Assembly (NCBI GenBank): GCA_003254925.1 | Contig: QANZ01052150.1 | Span: forward strand, 1 to 64,000 | DNA length: 64,000 bases | From: Chamaecrista fasciculata | Taxonomy: Eukaryota; Streptophyta; Magnoliopsida; Fabales; Fabaceae | Direction: 5' to 3' | Shown: one piece after another, positions 12,885-26,271 of the stretch | How the letters are laid out: every line of letters begins with the position of its first letter | Numbering within the stretch: the stretch's first letter is position 1 | The notes under the pieces: generated by a model | The model's database searches: none | The model's input: the letters and a program-made list of their open reading frames with translations, nothing else | What the model was told of the DNA's origin: nothing | Position numbers and translations under genes: made by a program

Positions 12885-14886
12885 TAGGATACGGTGAGAA
12901 CAATGAAGAGAATATAAAGTTATTCTGTGTGTACTTTGTTTTTATTTAGTTTAATTTGACCTATTTTATTATAGAGAATAAATTTTTATCTTTTGGTGGA
13001 CAAAACGAGTATGAAGAATAATAAATTTAAGCATTTTCTTCGATTTCCATTATAACAGGAATACAAGATGGATAATGTGAACTTCCAGAAGTTTTCACTT
13101 TTGATACGTAGGACCCAAAAGTTGCGTTTTTAGGACTAAAAATTAAAGCTTAAGACTTTTTAGGGTGATTCAATCAGCCACCCCTCAACTTTTGGATCAT
13201 TCTAATCATAATCATAATCTTTAAATTAGTGGGTAAGCAAGCATATTATAAAAGAAGATTAACTACATAAGTCATTAGCCACCTCACGCTTTTATTAACT
13301 TTAAAATTCCCTTTTATACAAGTCAATTATACATTTAAAACTTGTGTATAACTTTTCAAGATGATGCTTCATTGTAGTGATGAGTTACACGGATAATTAT
13401 TTAATAATTAACTACCATCATTACGAGGAATAAATCTCAACAGTAATCACTTTCCTTTAATTAAAAAATGTCTTGATGAAGTTCATACACAAGATTTTGC
13501 AAATCTTCATTGACAATGACCATAAAAATCACGAGTGAAGCCATTCACATTTCTTCACTTGTTGCCTCAGAATTTTACTGAAACTTTTAATTTGTCACAA
13601 AGAGAGAAAAAATGAGTGAAAAAAACCCTCTAATGTTTGACATTTCAAATCAAATTTAAATTATTTTTCAATTACTTAATTAGGTTTCAATATTTTTACA
13701 TTTGGATGTAAAAAACATCTCAGTGATAGATACTCTAGTTTAGACTTTAGACCAAGAATTAGTTTTCAATATTTTTTAATTTAAACATATCATTAAAAAG
13801 TTGAAAATTTTTTTTTAAATAAAAAAAAAAAAAATTCATAATGATATCTTTTGAAAATCAAATTTTATAATTTTATGTAATAAAAATTAAAACACCTATT
13901 TTAAAACACCATATTAATTTACTCAATATTTTAACATGTTCTTTTTCTATGGTAGATGAGATTATTTTTCAAACAGCATTAAAACCTATTCATTCGTCAA
14001 TGTCTATTAACTTCTCTTTATTTTCCTCACACTTCAGTTTTTTGGATCATCAAAGATTCACACTTCTATCAAGCCAAAAAAAAAGATTCATACTTTTAAC
14101 TTTTAAGTAGTTGGAAGTTGGAACAGCGATTTTGGCTATTTGAAACTTTATGTAAATACTCAATACTAAATATCATGGTAATATTTATTTTTTAAGCCTA
14201 AACAAGAATTATATCCTTACAGAACCACTTGGGCAAATCGTGAGATGAAATTATGAAGAACACTTTCTTCAAAAAAAAGGAAAACACAGAAGAAAGGAAA
14301 ATATATTTCAGATAATGATATACCTAGGAAGCACAAATACTTCAAAAATAATATCTTATCCGTATTGAACACGTTCCGTATTTTTTTTTATAAATTTTAA
14401 TATATTTTTTTTAAAATATCATTGTATTTTTATCTTATTTTATTTTTTTTATTATTAAAAATTTATTTTCTTTAGATTAATAAATAAAACATTCATACTC
14501 TTATAAAAAAATCATATAAATTTATATTTTATAACTTTTTATTTAAATAAATATTATCGTAATTGTACCCATAATTTTCAAAATTAACCGTATCTCGTAC
14601 CCGCATCCGTACCGTGCAAATACCCGTACCGCTAAACAAACTAATCAGACTCATGATTTCCTCGAATAATCACTACCACACTCTTAAAATCAGATACGAT
14701 CTAGAAAACCTAGATGGAATTCACATTCAATCTGCTTCTGAGATGCACAAGTCTGCTGCTATTAACTCGTATAAGCAATGCATCAGAAATCTCAAATTCA
14801 GATCCTTATACGTGTTTTTCTGAATAATATCATGGTAAATGGGTAAAAAACCATGTCGGTAAGGCCCTATAGATGAAATAAGGAAG
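12885..14886. repeat. Copy A of a duplicated segment covering the flippase 3' end
   Basis: This stretch and 16000-17676 are diverged copies in the same orientation. Blocks that pair include 12885-13510 with 16000-16630 (for example gaacttccagaagtt and gatacgtaggacccaaaagttgc), 14190-14330 with 17255-17400 (ttttttaagcctaaacaag), and 14630-14886 with 17410-17676. The spacing between paired blocks varies from about 2.8 to 3.1 kb because each copy has private insertions. Copy B holds the working last exon of the flippase and copy A its decayed counterpart. Confidence 0.82.
14710..14886 (-). pseudogene. Decayed copy of the last part of the flippase final exon
   Basis: Read on the minus strand, this matches the C-terminal end of the P4-ATPase at 17499-17676 base by base with scattered substitutions and indels. 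It ends in a stop codon at the equivalent place (14710-14712). Indels break the frame in the middle (the functional copy reads [19 protein letters not shown] there). Homology stops abruptly at 14886, and no other flippase exon is nearby, so only the 3' end was duplicated. It is not expected to make a protein. Confidence 0.85.
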
Positions 14887-15244
14887 ACTAATCGCATGTC
14901 GGTAAGGCCCGATTAAGTTATGGGTATTCCTTGCCTATCCATGTAACAGTCTAAGCGAAGACTAATCGCATTTGGGCCTTAGAGATGAAATGACCAGAGT
15001 CCTCCCAACAATATCAACTCTAGGGATCAAACTTGAGTCCTCTCTCTAAAATATAGTTCGTCTAGTCGCTACACAAAACACTTCTTGGTTGACAACCTTT
15101 GACTTCCGTAGGAAGTCGATCAAGAAAAATGCAAACTTCCAACTCATGAATTTAAATCGAATAAAAAAGCAGAAAAATAAAATACAAACACAACACACAC
15201 AACTAGTCAGGCCCATGAGTCAAGGATTTAATCTGAATCGTAAG

Positions 15245-15695
15245 AAAATATGAATTAGTTATTGAATTTTATACTACTGTTAACTTTTTGATCCCTAAAT
15301 TTTAGACCACTATCAACCTTTTGGTCCCTAAATAGTAGAAAAATACGAATTAGTCCCTAAATTTTAGGTCATCATCAATCTTTTGGTTCCTAACTGTTGT
15401 GTAAAGATCCATAATGGTTAAAATCTCAAGGACCAAAAGGTTGACTGTGGTGTAAAATTCAGAGACTCATTCGCATTTTCTTACAATTCAGAGATCAAAA
15501 GATTGACAGTAATGTAAAATTCAGGGTTGGTTTGTATTTTTCTACAATTCAGGAATTAAAAGGTCAACGATGGTATAAAATTCATGGACTGATTCATATT
15601 TTTATACAAGTTATGGACTCAATTGTTGACGATGGTATATAATTCAGAGATTGAGTTATATTTTTCTACAATTTATGGACTAAATCGTTGACTCA
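15245..15695. repeat. Cluster of degenerate tandem and inverted repeats (about 60-65 bp period)
   Basis: Variants of 'aaattcagagactgattcatatttttctacaattcagg-act-aaaaggttgac' recur about seven times. The first few run in the opposite orientation ('gaccactatcaaccttttggtccctaaa'). This suggests an inverted-repeat element whose arms carry internal tandem repeats. It lies between the two copies of the duplicated flippase 3' segment. Confidence 0.65.
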
Positions 15696-15999
15696 ATAAT
15701 CATTCAGAACCAAAAAATAGGTTTTCTCTTTATTTCTCTGTCTCCACTTTGCCGTCGACTTGCCTTCTCAATTCTCACGACACGACGACGAACGCATTCA
15801 CATTTTTGTAGGTTGAACAATATAGGTATGCGAATGCGACCTTGAATCCTCTGTGTTTATCTTGGTCAGGTGTCCATTCTATTTTACATTCTAGGATATA
15901 ATAGCCCTTTGTGTATGTGTGGGTTATGTACTCGTGCAGTAGTATAGTCAAGCAAGATATATTAGAAAGCATTTGAAATTTTGCAACTATAACTAGGAC

Positions 16000-17498
16000 A
16001 TGGTGACAATATAAAATTACTGTGTGTGTACTTTATTTATTTGGTTTAATTTGACCTATTTGATTATAAAGAATAATTAATTTAAGCATGTTCTTCGATT
16101 TCCATTATAGTAGGAATACAAAATGGATAATGTGAACTTCCAGAAGTTCACTTTTGATACGTAGGACCCAAAAGTTGCATTTTTAAGACTAAAAATTGAA
16201 CGTAAAAGACTTTTTAGAGTGATTCATTTAGCCCCTGTATCCCTTAACTTTTGGACGATTCTAATCATAATCATAATCTTTAATTTAGTGGTAAGCAAAG
16301 ATGGTGAGGAAAAATTTAGGTGACGGGATAGCGCCTCAATCCAAGGTCACAGGATAGGCCTTATGGCTCAAAGAGTATTTAGTGGATAAGCAAGCATATT
16401 ATAAAAGAATATTAACTACATTAGCCGCCTCACGCTTTTGTTTACTTCAAAATCCCTTTTATACAAGTCATTTAATTTATACAATTAAGACTTGTGTATT
16501 TTTCAAGATGATGCTTCATTGTAGAGATGAGTTAGCTTTACGTGGATAGTTTAGTAATTAATTACCATCGTTACGAGGAATAAAATCTCAACAATAATTT
16601 TTTTTCTTTAAAATATGTCTTGATGAAACTCATACACGAGCATGGATCCAGTAAAGTGAGTTTCCCGCCAGATTTACTGAAGTGTGTCTGCAGTGTGCGA
16701 TCTCAGGCGTCCATTTCATCCAACGGTTTACAACATGCCACGTCGTCCTATTTTTTAAGTGGAACGCTGCGTTCCACTTTCTAACATTTTGCCTCTCACT
16801 TGCTGAAAACGCAGAGTCGTTTGGGGATTAAAATGGACCTACTTCTCAATCGCTACTGCCGGATCACATTGCATCTCTGCTGTCGTTCATCGACCGTCAT
16901 CGGTGTGCTCCAGCGTTGTAGTCAAGATCCCATAAACGTCGGGATGGACCATGGATGAACGACAATTCAGCGCCACCGGGTCAGTCGATTTTGGTAAAAC
17001 AATAATGAATCCCATCTGAAAGCTGCGTTTTCCTTTATCCCACATTTTTTAACTTGTGAAATAATGAGAGTCATCATTAGGAGTCCCTTTATCTTGCACT
17101 TTGAATTCAGAATTCTGAAATTCCGCTGCTTCTCTCTCGTTTTGACTTGTGATGGATGGATGCGTTTGTTTGTTGGAGCTGTGTGTCCAGTAGTAACTAA
17201 TAATAAGTATACAACAGCTGATATTGTTCTAATTGGTGTCAAAATAANAATCCTTATTTTTTAAGCCTAAACAAGATTTATTCCCTTACAGAACCACCTG
17301 GGCAGCCCAGGTGGCAATAGTGAGATGAAACTATGAATAATACTTTTCTAAAAAAATAAACAGAAGAAAGGAAAAAAATCAAATATATTCTATATCATGA
17401 CTAGGTACTCTAAACAAACTAAACAGACCCCCATTCAATTCAACAATTTCCTAAAATAATCACTATGACACTCTTAAAATCAGATACAACTAGTAAAA
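16000..17498. repeat. Copy B of the duplicated segment, downstream of the flippase stop
   Basis: Partner of the segment at 12885-14886. The pairing continues into the flippase last exon up to 17676. Positions about 16640-17250 are private to this copy: they include a short palindrome (gtggaacgctgcgttccac) near 16760 and an isolated N at 17248. Sequence next to the stop codon (17300-17498) is presumably the 3' untranslated region of the flippase. Confidence 0.75.
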
Positions 17499-20400
17499 CT
17501 ACATCGAATCCACATTCAATCTGCTTCTGAGACGCACAAGTCTGCTCTTAACTCGTTTAGGCAATGCATCAGAAATCTCAATTTCAGATCCTTCTACTTG
17601 TGTTTTCTGAATAATATCATGGTACATTGGTAGAAACCATGTCTGTAAGGCCCTATAGCTGAAATAAGGAAGCAGAGCACACACAACAACCAAAAGGGTG
17701 ACTAGCCAATACACCCAACTAGGACCACATACTTCCACTAGAACCTTATAAGCTGTTGTGGATATGGATGGAGATAGATATCCATACACAAGCAAGAACA
17801 AATACCAGAAGCCAATGCTTCCCCATATGAAAAAATGCTGGATCCATGTGAAATAGTTGATAGATAGTGCCATTTGGATGTTCACAGTCCACACCACAGT
17901 AGTGTACATTGTGACTCCCATTGATTCCAAGTCCACCACCTTACCGTCTTCTCGGAAGGCCTGGTTTAACACCGAGTTGGTGATCATGAAGAAGATGATC
18001 ACAGAACTGATTACTCCGTTGAGCATCCAGCCAAGAATCCGGGGCCAGCTGAAGAGGATGTCCTCTACTCCCTCTAGATATAGGAAGGGATACTGTAGAT
18101 AGAAAACTTGGTTAAAATTAGTACAAGGTTACATGAATTTTGGGCCAAAAATAAGAAAATAAAAAAGGACCAAACAAAAGAATGAATCATTTGAACCAGA
18201 CACATGGATGGATACATGAGGTTATAAAGGTGTGGCTAAAATTCCAAAAACCCTGAACTTTGATAAGTGATAACAGACTCCATGAATTTTTAATTTTGTA
18301 CAAATAACCCCTTTTGTTAAGATTTTTATTCAAAAAAATCAAGTGTCTTTTTGCAGTTTTAGAGGAATTGTTAGAAAGATGTAGCTCTAAACTTTCAAAA
18401 GAACTAGTGTCTATCCTTAGGTCTACATAAGCGATTTTGAGAATGAATATTAAGTACCTTTAGGCAAAGTCGAGCAGAAACATCCTGATCAAACACACCT
18501 AGAGCCATTACCGGAAGTGAAGTGAAGAAGACGTTGTAACATGACATGTACCAATCGTTGTACGCAGATTGACCAGAGAAGGACGCATATGCCTCATACC
18601 AAAATAGAGTAAACCCAAATGCAATGTTCTTATAAAAGAAATAGCATATCTGCATCAACAAATAAAAGAAGTTAACTTGCGATGAAGCTCTTTATTGATT
18701 AAAGTTACCTAAATCTATTTTAGGTGGAGATGCATTGAAAACGGATGGATGCATGGTTTCACCATCATTGCTATTCGCCTATGACACCAGTGGCCATGTA
18801 CCAACAGCAATCGTTCCAAAAAACGGAACTGAGCTATTGAAAAATCACTAGCCATCACAGCCTGTAGATAACAAAAAGAACAAGTAAATAAGCAGGTTGT
18901 CTTTGGATTCAGAATGGAAGTTTTTAAAAGCTGAGATTACAAAAAGAAAAAGCACAAATAAGTACAACTATAATGGTATTGATATACCTGCATCCCTTCT
19001 GCACCACTAATGCCAACTCCAATATCAGCCTCTTGAAGCATGCCGACATCATTTGCCCCATCGCCGATCGATAGTGTTGTCTTCCCAGTCCCCAGTTTCA
19101 CCAATCTTGTAACCTACACTTTTATCTTGAAAATAACCAACAAAGAACAAAATATCTCTATTTCGAATGACATTTAAATACAGACTGCATTTTAAGACTC
19201 ACAAGGGCCTTCTGTTTGGGAGAAGATCGGCAACATATGACGGAAGCACAATTAACTGCCAGCTCAAAAAACGACTTCTCCAGGCTCTTGTTAAGAGAAA
19301 AATCCAAGGATTTTCCATCAATTATCAAAGCAAATGCATTGGAACTTTCTTTATCTGCATTAGAACCCTCTCTCTCAGACTTGATTTGTGAGATTCCCTC
19401 TCTGATTTGCTTCTTAACACTTTCAAGAGAGGCCTAAAAAATAACAGTATCAATCATCTACACTAATGAGATGAATTCAAATGCCAAAAGTCTCTTGGTC
19501 ATGTACCTTTGCTAGAGCTTCCTTATCCCCTTGTTTTTCCAAGGATAGGATTTCTGGTGAATCAATAGTGATCACCACCTTTTTCATGTCTTGCCTGAGT
19601 AAACTGCAAGCATACCTGTCAAAGATACTATAATGAGTTTTATGTAACTATCAGTTTAAAAAAACCCAGCAAAAGCCCTGCAATGTACCCTATGTTGATA
19701 GCAGTTTCCATCTTGTCCCCAGTTAATACCCATAATTTAATTCCTGCCTGGGCAAGCTTATCAATACATTCAGGAACCTGCATTCTCAAGTAAAACTTTA
19801 TAAACCACTCAATAATGTATTTACTATTTACATTAGTGATGTCAACAACTAAGGGAAACTTTAAGGACCAAAACAGAATTCACCCTATACTTTAGGGACC
19901 AATATGAGGTTTTGACCTTTATTCAAATATCTAACAGGTCTTGAATTTGTGGGAATGAGCACAATAATAATTGAATAACTCAAAAATAGGTTTTTTTCTT
20001 AAAAAAAAAGAAAAAGCTGAAAAGCTTATACTGACCCCCTTTTGTAGTTTGTCCTCAACAGCTGTAGCACCAAGAAGGAACAAATTTCTTTCAATTTTAT
20101 CAGCAGCTGCATCCACCAATACATCTCTGTCTGCAGCTACAGAAGTTTTGGCCTTTAAAAACTCCTCTTGCCAATACTTGTATTCCTCTTCAACAAGTTC
20201 ACGGTATGTGACAACAAGAGTTCTTAATCCCGCCTCAGAGTACATTTTGATATGCTCTCTGGTTTCAGCCTCAAACTGTCTTCCATCTTGTGAGAGCCTT
20301 TCGAACATAACACTAAATATATGCAAAGAGATGAACTTGACATCACTACATCCGACTTAAAACTTAACATAATTAAACATAAAAAAATGTGGATGTTGAG

Positions 20401-23400
20401 GGAAACCTGTCTGCACCCTTGCATAGCAGCAATAATTGATTCTTTTCATTCCTGACAATAACTGACATTCTCTTGCGGGAACTGCTGAACTCTAGTACAT
20501 GTAGAAGCCCGTACACTCTGGTTATCAAATTGGATCAAAGAACAGTATATGAAACGCCAAATTACAAAAGAACAAAATATGTAGTAAAAGTTTTTTTATG
20601 GATAACTAAGGTTCTTTAATCATAGTATATTATTCTCGACGGTTAGCCTGGTGAAGCATCATTAGTGACCAAGAATTTTAATACTATGAACGAAACTAGA
20701 CTAACCAGAAAAACAAAAAGGAATTGCACTTGTCTAAGTCAAATGTTATATAAACGAAATACATATCTCATATCAAAGTACAGTTTTTTCTCCATGAGGG
20801 CTAAAGATGATCTAATGCCTTGGTAATTTCTCTCTTTGGGATTTTATAGGCTTCTGCGATATTGATCCTTCTGCCGTTTCCACCCTCCTTTTCAGCTCCA
20901 ATCTCTTAACATAAGGCTTTATACACTAAAAATCTTCCCGTCTTTCATCCTAAAGCCTTCTTTAGTAACAATTGGAGATTTTTCAAGTAAATATTTTTTA
21001 ATCATTTGGTCCTCTAGCAGTTATGAAGAAATTACTCTTAACACTTGACAAAGAGGTTCAAATATTTTTAAGTTCAAATTGCCATAATATAGCATTAGTT
21101 TTAGTAAAAATGGATCACACTCTATTGACAAAAAGAGATGAATTACTCTTTATTAGAAAGAAATTATAGAATCTCACATCTGAGGTGAACACTTTTAAAG
21201 TTGGCTCAAATATTATAAGGAGCTTCTCAGCACAGAGATAAGATAAACAATAGTAAAAGGGCTAGCCAACCTGTCAACCTTTTTTGCAATATTATGATCA
21301 AATTCATGCAATGATATGCTTGTTTGTGTCCTTGCAAAAAGCTCGAAACCAAATCTCCTTGCCGCTAAGACAAAAGCTGCTTCATCTGGTGACTCAGCTT
21401 CATAGGTAATTTCACCCGATTCTTCATCCACCTCTGGAATAGCTGTATGACAAATTGCTAAAACTTGAAAGAATTTCTGTATGATATCTGCTTGAGGTTC
21501 ATTAACCCATTGCCCATTCATGATTCGTTCATCTCTAAAGTTGAAACCTTTATTTGGTTGCGAGGATTCCACTTCATCACTACTCTGGCCCTGGAGATCA
21601 GTTGAAACAACATCAACTTCAGGTTCCCCATCCCGTCCTCTCCTTGCAAGTGCCCTCTCCACCTCTGTTATACCACGGCCATATGGAGTCCCGGCTATGG
21701 AACATTTCACAAATTCCATAGAGTTGCATGTCAAAGTACCTGTTTTGTCAGACAATATAGTATCAACCTGACCAAGCTCCTCATTCAAATTAGAAGTGCG
21801 TGCATGAGCTGGAGTATCTGTTTCCTCATAATACATTTCCAGATCACGGTTAATGAAAATACTCTGCAACACTTTCACAATTTCTATGGAGACATATAAC
21901 GATATCGGAATCAGATATCCGTACAACATAAGGGCAGTCAAGAAATGAAGAATAGCTGCAAGTGTTGCCCTTTCAGGATCATAATACACCGTTGTATTAT
22001 CTGGACGAAGATACCATCTCCTGTACCTCCCATGACTAATATCCCTTTTAGTTTCAACGCCAAAAAATACTGAGCCAATAAAGGATATAAGAACCAAGGT
22101 AATGAAAAGGATATATATTATCTTATCCATTTTTCTCTCAATTTGGCTTCTCTTGGATGGAGGATCTGTGGCATTCCGCATCACTTTTGTATCATGGCCA
22201 GTAAAAATAACAACACCATATACATATTCAGTGTTCCTCAGCTTAGAATCTCTTAAAAGAATCTGCTGTAAGGAAAGTGGATATTCTTTGCCCTCATAGT
22301 GCAAGGCTCCAATAAATGAGTAAAGATTTTCATTAGGATCCTCACACTTGACCACTGCCCTAAAATTTTGAAAGGATTTTTCATCATGAAGATGAGCTGT
22401 CACCTCCAAAGCATGCTTTAATTTTAGATTAGTTTCTCCATCGAGGTTCATTGTCTCAACATAGCTGACTCCATCCTCATAGCTTGATGAAAGAAGAAGA
22501 AGATCAGCAGGAAAGTATTCATCTTTACACACTTTAATGATATCACCAACACGAAGCTTCTTCCATCTGGTCTCAACAAATGTGTAGTTTCTAGTGTACA
22601 GTTTAACCTTTCGGTTGTTTGCCTCTATGTCCTGAAGTATTTCAAGTAATTTAGCTGGGTAAACCTTTTAGTTGGAGAAAATAAATAGGAGATACCAACT
22701 AAAGTGAAAGGAGAAAGCACATGTAAAGATTATCAAATAAGTGGAATGGAAAAGATGGAAGTGAATCCTATGAGAAACTAAGAGTCAGGCGCATCCAATG
22801 CAAAACAACAACTGAAAAAGAATAAAAGTGAAATATGCCTTTGAGTGGTCCTGTTATGAACATTATTCTCAAGAAAAGACAAATAAACAACTAGTCAACT
22901 ACATTGAACTTCAATCGATTTTATCAAGACAGGATAATATGGAAACAATAGCCTTTCCCACATTCATATTTTAGGTTCAAGGAACCAGAAGCATTTTTTG
23001 GGACAAGTATTAGATGTATTGAAGGAAAAAGAACAACTTTCAGCATCCTTTTTTCCAGGATCGCCATAGATGGGTAATTTTTCACTTGAGCATTACCAAA
23101 GAGGTTGTGTTGAACATGTTGATAAAGACTCAGAAAAATATAATTATCTCCGTATCCTTTTTCCAGGAACTCCATAAACGGCTAATTCTTTACTTGAGCA
23201 TTACAAAGAGGCTGTGTTGAACACGCAGATAAGAACTGAAAAAAAAATTATAAATATCTTCGTATTATAAGAGAATGAACTTGTAAACCTATAATTCTGT
23301 AAAGTTATACTAGCAAGCAAGATGATAAAGTCTACGAAAAGAACTAGAAACTCAAAACATTACCTGTTTTCTCCTCCTCCAATCTTCCACAGCCTCCTTA

Positions 23401-23756
23401 ACCATAGTGGCTCCAATCACCACAATCAATGGAGCAACAATACTTAAAGCAGTATAAGGTGACAATGGAGTAAACGAAAGACCAGCGACGATAAGAAAGT
23501 AGATATTTGCAACCCTCCTAAACTGCTCAAATAAAGACTTTGGAATGAAATTAAAAGCTGTATATTTGGTGGTTGAAACATAATTTCCTCCATAATCCAA
23601 CTGAACAGCTTCTGGGCTATCAGGATCATTGCAGTAGACAACCCTTGAGTACCCTCTTTGTCCAATTTGAGAATGATCATCTCTGAACGAAGATCTTATA
23701 CAAGAAAACGAGTAAAGTTTGCTGAACAGTATCCTCCTTCTCCTTCTCTCAGGCAT
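17499..23756 (-). CDS. P4-type ATPase, phospholipid flippase (ALA8-12-like)
   Basis: P4 ATPases move phospholipids from the outer or lumenal leaflet to the cytosolic leaflet, normally with an ALIS/Cdc50 partner. I assembled 11 exons with consensus splice sites: 23756-23364, 22631-21271, 20517-20407, 20312-20036, 19777-19689, 19615-19507, 19433-19203, 19113-18988, 18861-18763, 18649-18458 and 18092-17499. Together they give 1193 residues in one frame, the usual family length. Visible motifs: the Arg-rich start ([13 protein letters not shown]), LDGETN of the actuator domain (about 194-199), PISL in the fourth membrane helix (about 373), the phosphorylated Asp in DKTGTLT (about 426), GDGAND (about 874), and IGFWYLF in the C-terminal membrane part. 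The start is the first ATG; the upstream in-frame codon is GTG. The Arabidopsis ALA8-ALA12 clade is the closest I recall. All catalytic residues are present, so the gene looks intact. Confidence 0.95.
22632..23363 (-). other. First intron of the flippase, with a tandem duplication
   Basis: This 732-bp intron starts with GT after the codon for Gln131 and ends with AG before the Asp-Ile-Glu codons. Positions about 23045-23155 and 23157-23265 are two tandem copies of one sequence, recognisable by 'ttacttgagcattac' and 'gttgtgttgaacatg' / 'gctgtgttgaacacg'. The ORF 22924-23175 lies wholly in the intron and is not coding. Confidence 0.8.
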
Positions 23757-24110
23757 TTTCACAAACGGCTTGTCTTCTTATTTTCTCCTACAGATTAAAT
23801 CCAACCCATTTTCTGTAAATGAACACATTCGGTGAAAAAAAACAACAGAGCCCAAAAAAATCAGCTAAATGGGTTGATGAAGAAGTATAGGCTTCAATCA
23901 AGCAGGAACGAACGAGTGTGGAAAAGTCAAGTTTGAATTTATGTGAAATTAAAGCTGCAGAATTTTCAGAGTAGCAAAAAGCAAAGAGAGACTTTCAGGT
24001 GAGTAAGGATTTGCAGCGAGCGTGACTAGCAGTTAGCTAGCTAGCTTAGCTGCTTGTATAAGCAAACAAATAAGAGACAGAGTAACTCAGAACCGACATT
24101 TCAGGAATAC
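23757..24110 (-). promoter_or_regulatory. Leader and proximal promoter of the flippase
   Basis: The bases before the ATG at 23756 are less AT-rich than the neighbouring intergenic DNA, with a short repeated 'agctagct' word near 24040. I do not see a clear TATA box. An untranslated leader in this region is an inference from position only. Confidence 0.4.
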
Positions 24111-26270
24111 TTTCTTTTCAGTCTTCCATTACACGTGTTGTATTATTGGCAATACCCTTTGGGTTTGGGACCATCATTTTCACTTTAAAAAAAAGAATTA
24201 TATGATGATTTTGTTTGTTAAATTCTATGAAGGCATTCATAAGTGTAATAGACTATTACATCAATGTTTAGGTTCTTATAACGGGATAATTTTTTTAAAA
24301 TAAGAAACTCTCTAATAATGTTCAAATTTAAGATTTCGTTTACTGGTTCCTATATGTACAAAAAGTCTTGCCACTCGCGAAGCTGATAATCAATTTGTAT
24401 ATGTTAGATAAAATAGATTTAGCTCACTATATTGTCAAAGAACGTGTCAGGCTTCTAATTTTGCCTTATGTATCTCATGATCAATTTATTAACGTTAGAT
24501 TTTTAAATAGAGTTCAGATTCGCGAAAGATTAGTCATTAACCTGTTTAAGTTGAGAATACCTTGAACAACAAAAAATAAAATAGATTTAAATTTGTAAAT
24601 AAAAAAATAAAAGTGACATTTTTTGTGACTTACTATGATAAAAAAATAAAAAAGATGATAATTTACATAACTACTGATATAAAAGTATATAAATAATTTT
24701 TTTTGGTCCGATATACAGATAAAATTTATAATTAATACTTGTACAATTTGATGTTGAAGAACCACCCTGCAATGAAATTGGATAGTCAAGGCCAACATGT
24801 AATAAAGTTTGGGACCAAAATTCCTCAACAATATCCATTTTTTTAAAAAAAAAATGTACCAAAAACATAAGCCAATATTATTATTTATCACACTGTTAGG
24901 CGTTAGCACCAATTGAAAAGAAGTTCAGTGAAATAGCAAATAGTTAAAGTTTGTAGAATAATAAATATATTAATTCATGTGGGGGATTGTTTGATATTTT
25001 TTGATACTGATAGCTCACAGCAGCACCCAAACAACACATGTGCTCTGTAAGTACACTGTGCTACTAAGCCACGTGTATATGGGTCCCCCCAGCCACTCAT
25101 ATCACCCCACGTTGATACAAAATAGTTAGAGTAAACTAATAATTGACTTTTAAAAAATTATTGAATTAATAAATCGGTCTTTAAAATATTAAAATATATA
25201 ATTTAGTCTATAAAAAATTAAAACTTTACACTATTTAATTCATTGAAAGAATTAATAAATGTATTATTTTGATCTTTTAAGGACTAAATTATATATTTTA
25301 ATTTTTTAAACACTAAATTGTTAATGTGTTAATTTTCCATCGACCAAATTATTAATTTACTCAAATATTTCTAATTTCAGTGTTGACTGTTGACCAATGA
25401 CCGTCAATTTCTTTTTAACTGGTTTTGTAAAATATATTTAGATTATGAAGAATTTACTTTTATTTTATATTTTTTCTCTTTCATCAAAGTCTTAATGTTT
25501 TTTTTTCTAAAAAAAAGAGCAACACATTTTGTTCTAATTAATAAAAGTTATAGTTTAAACCACTTCATATTTTTTATGATTATTTTGCTTCGCTTAAAAA
25601 GATGATTGATAAGGGATCTCTTATAAGCATAGTATGAAAACTTAACTCGGACCGGTCAGATTGACCCGGAAATCAATTCGGATCGATCACTCTAATTAGA
25701 TCGAGTTACATCTAACCCATATTTTTTCGGGTCAACCCGTCGGTTCGGGTTTGAACCGTCAACCCGTAAATTTATTTGACCCGAATTGAAAACAAAATTA
25801 AAACTCAAGTGCAACTTGTTTAAGCCTTTTCTATTATTATTATTTTAATTATAATTAAAATGTATGTCAATGGTCAATTAAATCAATTAAATAAAATAAT
25901 TTTATAATAATGTTTCATCAGAAGTGGGTGGATAGCAAACTTTAGAGTTTCCAAGGAGTTTTATACATTGCAATTCACTCCTACAGTCCTACCACAATTC
26001 AATTTGTTTTTTCTTGTATTCTTTAACTTCTATTTTGTGAATTTATAAATATTGGTTTGTTTTTTATAATCTATGAAGTGTGAATACTTGTTTGAATTTG
26101 TGAATATTTGTTTTTTCTTCAATAAAAGATGACGATTTCTAATCAAATTCATGTTTAAATTTGATTTCTTATAACTTAGTATATGTATAAAAGATTTGTT
26201 TGTTTGATGTATCATGTATGTGTAATATATATACATATTTTTGTTATTTTTCTTATTTAACTGGGTCAAC
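24111..26270. other. Intergenic DNA with inverted repeats, no gene
   Basis: No gene is supported; the ORFs at 24368-24565, 24514-24912 and 25390-25605 are AT-rich and unrecognisable. A small inverted repeat lies at about 25131-25366, with ends 'gagtaaactaataattga' and 'aattattaatttactc'. Positions 25640-25775 contain a dense cluster of 'gacccg/cgggtc/ggttcggg' words typical of decayed foldback repeats. Confidence 0.5.
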
Positions 26271-26271
26271 A

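Noticed and set aside
15245-15695. Regularly spaced repeats that could suggest a CRISPR array
   Set aside because: The repeats are degenerate, occur in both orientations and have no unique spacers. The genome is a plant nuclear genome.
19971-20360. Plus-strand ORF of 129 codons
   Set aside because: It is antisense to flippase exon 4, which carries the conserved frame.
24514-24912. 132-codon minus-strand ORF
   Set aside because: Composition is dominated by Phe, Ile, Tyr and Lys as expected from AT-rich non-coding DNA, with no family resemblance.
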